Below, in pieces: positions 13,271-15,309 of a DNA stretch of 15,309 nt. The stretch's first letter is position 1, and each line of letters opens with the position of its first letter. Both the position numbers and the translations under genes were made by a program. The DNA is from Steroidobacteraceae bacterium (lineage in GTDB: Bacteria > Pseudomonadota > Gammaproteobacteria > Steroidobacterales > Steroidobacteraceae). The notes under the pieces are model-generated. The model had not been told where the DNA came from. It saw only the letters and a program-made list of their open reading frames with translations, and did no database searches. Location: assembly GCA_025927665.1 (NCBI GenBank), contig JAICKZ010000035.1, positions 1 through 15,309 of the forward strand, read 5' to 3'.

Positions 13271-15016
13271 TTGCGATTCTCGTGCCTCGCCCCTGTTGTG
13301 CTTGGCATCTGCGGACTGTTCAGTGCGGCGGTGCAAGCGAAAGTGAGCATCAAGTTCGACATCGATAATGGCACGCGACAGATGGAAGATAATCTGCGTG
13401 CATTTCTTTCAATTAGCCGTTATGCAACTCGTGACGATTTGGATGCGGAGCTCATGTCCCGGTTGCAGGCTCGTATTCCAACTGAAGCCGAACAGGCATT
13501 ACAACCACTTGGATATTACGAGCCGAAGGTCAGCTCGACACTGCAACAACACGACAAGGATTGGCAAGTCACGATCAAAATCATACCGGGCAGAAGCATT
13601 GAATTTGCCGAAGTCAACATTAGTGTCACCGGCGAAGGCAAAGAAGATTCACGTATTGCGGATGTCATCAACACTCAAGCCATGCATGTTGGTGATCGAC
13701 TGGATCATGGTGTGTATGAACAAGTCAAGAATGCGCTGTTGCATGCGGCCACCGCCAATGGCTATCTTGAGGCGCGGTGGTTGAAAAGTGATTTGCTGGT
13801 CGATCGTGAACAACGTCGTGCATTTGTCACGCTGCAACTGGATACGGGGCCACGTTACTATTTTGGCAATATCACTATTACACAGGACACATTGCACGCG
13901 GATATCATGCAGCGTCTGTTACGCATCCATCAAGGGGATCCCTATTCATTAGATGCGGTGTTGCAATCGCAATACGTACTGGATGATTCACAATATTTTT
14001 CTGCGTCAGAAATTATCACTGCAGCTCCCGATCCGATAACGCACACTGTCCCGGTAACGGTTAAAGCGAGTACCAACCGCCGAAACAGTTATGCCATCAG
14101 TGCAGGTTATGGCACCGATACGCGAGTACGTGGCAAATTAATATGGACGGACAGATTAGTGAATCAAGCCGGACATCACACCAGAACAGAACTAACGGGT
14201 TCTGCAGTCGGCTATGAAGCTGCGTTCCATTACATCATTCCCGTGGGTGATGTTGCGTTGGAAAAAGTTGAATTCACATTGGCTAATGTGAAACAGGAAT
14301 TGGATACCGCCACCAGCTATCGCAATGAATTCACCACTGAACTAACGCAGGCATTGGGTTCGTGGCAACGCGTACTGTTTACACGCTTATCAAAGGAACG
14401 ATCGGAATACAAAGATACCGCGCTTGGCGAAGTCAAAACTTTTCTGATCATTCCAGGTGTTATCTACTCCACTTTACCGACTCACTTACTCGATCAAGAA
14501 CAGCGACGTTATGCCGCGTCGATAGAATTGAGTGGCTCGCCCAGCTCATTAGGTTCAGGTGCTTCGTATTTGCAACTGGTACTTCAAGGCGAACGCATTT
14601 TTGATGTAACCGATGTATGGCATGTACGACTACGTAGCCAAGTGGGCTTTACGTCCACTGACAATTTTTCCAAAGTACCCGCCTCAGCACGTTTCTTTGC
14701 CGGTGGCGATAACAGTGTACGGGGTTTTGGTTTAAACGAACTGGCACCCGTCAATGAAGACAAAACCATTGGTGGACGATATCTGTTATTCGGCACGGTG
14801 GAACTGGAGCGCGATCTACCACGCAATTTTCGGTGGGCAACATTTTACGATATCGGTAATGCGATCAATAAACTGGATGCAGCATTGCAATACTCCGCAG
14901 GCGTGGGACTGCGTTGGCATATTTCCATTGCCAGCTTTGGTTTGGATGTCGCACAGCCATTGTCGGTCAGTGGTCGGTCACCGCGTTTACATCTGCATAT
15001 TTCAACCCTGTTCTGA
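13271..15016 (+). CDS. tamA: outer-membrane translocation and assembly protein TamA (Omp85 family)
   Basis: A 581-residue outer-membrane protein, close to the 577 residues of E. coli TamA. It works with TamB in envelope biogenesis (autotransporter assembly, phospholipid transport). A Sec signal peptide ends near VQA (residues 21-23). Three POTRA domains should cover roughly 24-265, and the Omp85 barrel the rest. The barrel carries GGDNSVRGF (478-486), the conserved VRGF motif of loop 6, and the chain ends in a terminal phenylalanine (HLHISTLF). The start is TTG at 13271 with GGAG (13261-13264) six bases before it; the GGAG lies at the end of the NRDE gene, so translation is probably coupled. 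tamB follows after six bases. Confidence 0.95.
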   Translation: MRFSCLAPVVLGICGLFSAAVQAKVSIKFDIDNGTRQMEDNLRAFLSISRYATRDDLDAELMSRLQARIPTEAEQALQPLGYYEPKVSSTLQQHDKDWQVTIKIIPGRSIEFAEVNISVTGEGKEDSRIADVINTQAMHVGDRLDHGVYEQVKNALLHAATANGYLEARWLKSDLLVDREQRRAFVTLQLDTGPRYYFGNITITQDTLHADIMQRLLRIHQGDPYSLDAVLQSQYVLDDSQYFSASEIITAAPDPITHTVPVTVKASTNRRNSYAISAGYGTDTRVRGKLIWTDRLVNQAGHHTRTELTGSAVGYEAAFHYIIPVGDVALEKVEFTLANVKQELDTATSYRNEFTTELTQALGSWQRVLFTRLSKERSEYKDTALGEVKTFLIIPGVIYSTLPTHLLDQEQRRYAASIELSGSPSSLGSGASYLQLVLQGERIFDVTDVWHVRLRSQVGFTSTDNFSKVPASARFFAGGDNSVRGFGLNELAPVNEDKTIGGRYLLFGTVELERDLPRNFRWATFYDIGNAINKLDAALQYSAGVGLRWHISIASFGLDVAQPLSVSGRSPRLHLHISTLF

Positions 15017-15022
15017 GGTCTG

Positions 15023-15309
15023 ATGAAGAAACGTATCGTCATTACGTTGTTAATCTTCATAGTGCTAATCAGCACGGCCCTGTATTGGTTGTGTTACACG
15101 CAATCCGGATTGAGTTTTGTACTTGCGCAGCTGAAACACATTCCTAAAGTGGATCTCAAAATTGATAACGTGTCTGGAACTTTAGCTGGTCCGTTACATA
15201 TTGATTATTTTGAACTCGACAACGAACGTGTACATGTTGTTGCGCGGCAGATTGATCTTGATTTGAATCCGGCACTGCTGGCAAGTGGTTGGATTATGCT
15301 TCATGGCAG
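15023..15309 (+). CDS. tamB: translocation and assembly module protein TamB, N-terminal part (cut by window edge)
   Basis: The first 95 codons of a gene that runs out of the window. TamB homologues are very long (about 1200-1300 residues) inner-membrane-anchored proteins that span the periplasm and contact TamA. A signal-anchor helix covers about residues 4-24 (IVITLLIFIVLISTALYW). The first periplasmic repeats follow: DNVSGTLAGPLHIDYFELDN, then IDLDLNPALLASGWIMLHG, which is the typical TamB N-terminal pattern. The ATG at 15023 has GAGG (15015-15018) four bases upstream, overlapping the tamA stop. The tamA-tamB order supports the call. Confidence 0.93.
   Translation, partial: MKKRIVITLLIFIVLISTALYWLCYTQSGLSFVLAQLKHIPKVDLKIDNVSGTLAGPLHIDYFELDNERVHVVARQIDLDLNPALLASGWIMLHG

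Overview
This window reads as an ordinary chromosomal segment of a Gram-negative bacterium, most likely a gammaproteobacterium. The evidence is outer-membrane genes (tamA followed by tamB), two lipoproteins with lipoboxes, several Sec signal peptides, a NudC-type NADH pyrophosphatase and a three-subunit PntA1/PntA2/PntB transhydrogenase. I cannot place it to genus from the sequence. There is no phage, integrase, transposase, CRISPR array, rRNA or convincing tRNA.

Layout. Positions 1-4335 are all on the minus strand. They hold the 5' part of a membrane H+-pyrophosphatase gene (hppA, cut by the window edge), a pyrophosphate-type phosphofructokinase gene upstream of it, and a compact three-gene envelope cassette: a glycine-zipper lipoprotein, a DUF6515 protein, and an LTxxQ (Spy/CpxP-like) periplasmic protein. 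The cassette ends at a hairpin at 2498-2520. A 476-base AT-rich divergent gap (4336-4811) carries a good sigma70-type promoter driving one orphan secreted protein on the plus strand (4812-5420). Convergent to it, on the minus strand, lies the pntA1-pntA2-pntB operon (8731 down to 5688), with a two-armed inverted dispersed repeat between pntA1 and pntA2.

From 9010 to the right edge everything is on the plus strand: an HNH endonuclease, then a tightly packed run consisting of a 5'-3' exonuclease, a YceI-like lipoprotein, nudC, an NRDE/TANGO2-like protein, tamA and the start of tamB. Gaps in this run are 2, 31, 57, 3 and 6 bases.

How the genes fit together. hppA and the PPi-type phosphofructokinase form a pyrophosphate-based energy pair: one enzyme exchanges PPi with glycolytic or gluconeogenic flux, the other couples PPi to the proton gradient. 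The pnt operon couples the proton gradient to NADPH formation, and NudC acts on pyridine nucleotides. TamA and TamB act together in envelope biogenesis. The least understood part is the cassette at 2553-4335. Two adjacent proteins share a C-terminal YP-x2-GQS / RYEC / ACL-x2-RGY domain; in one of them it is split by a glycine zipper. Their operon partner is a His-rich LTxxQ protein.

I do not see a clear new defence or mobile system. The envelope cassette is the best candidate for something undescribed.
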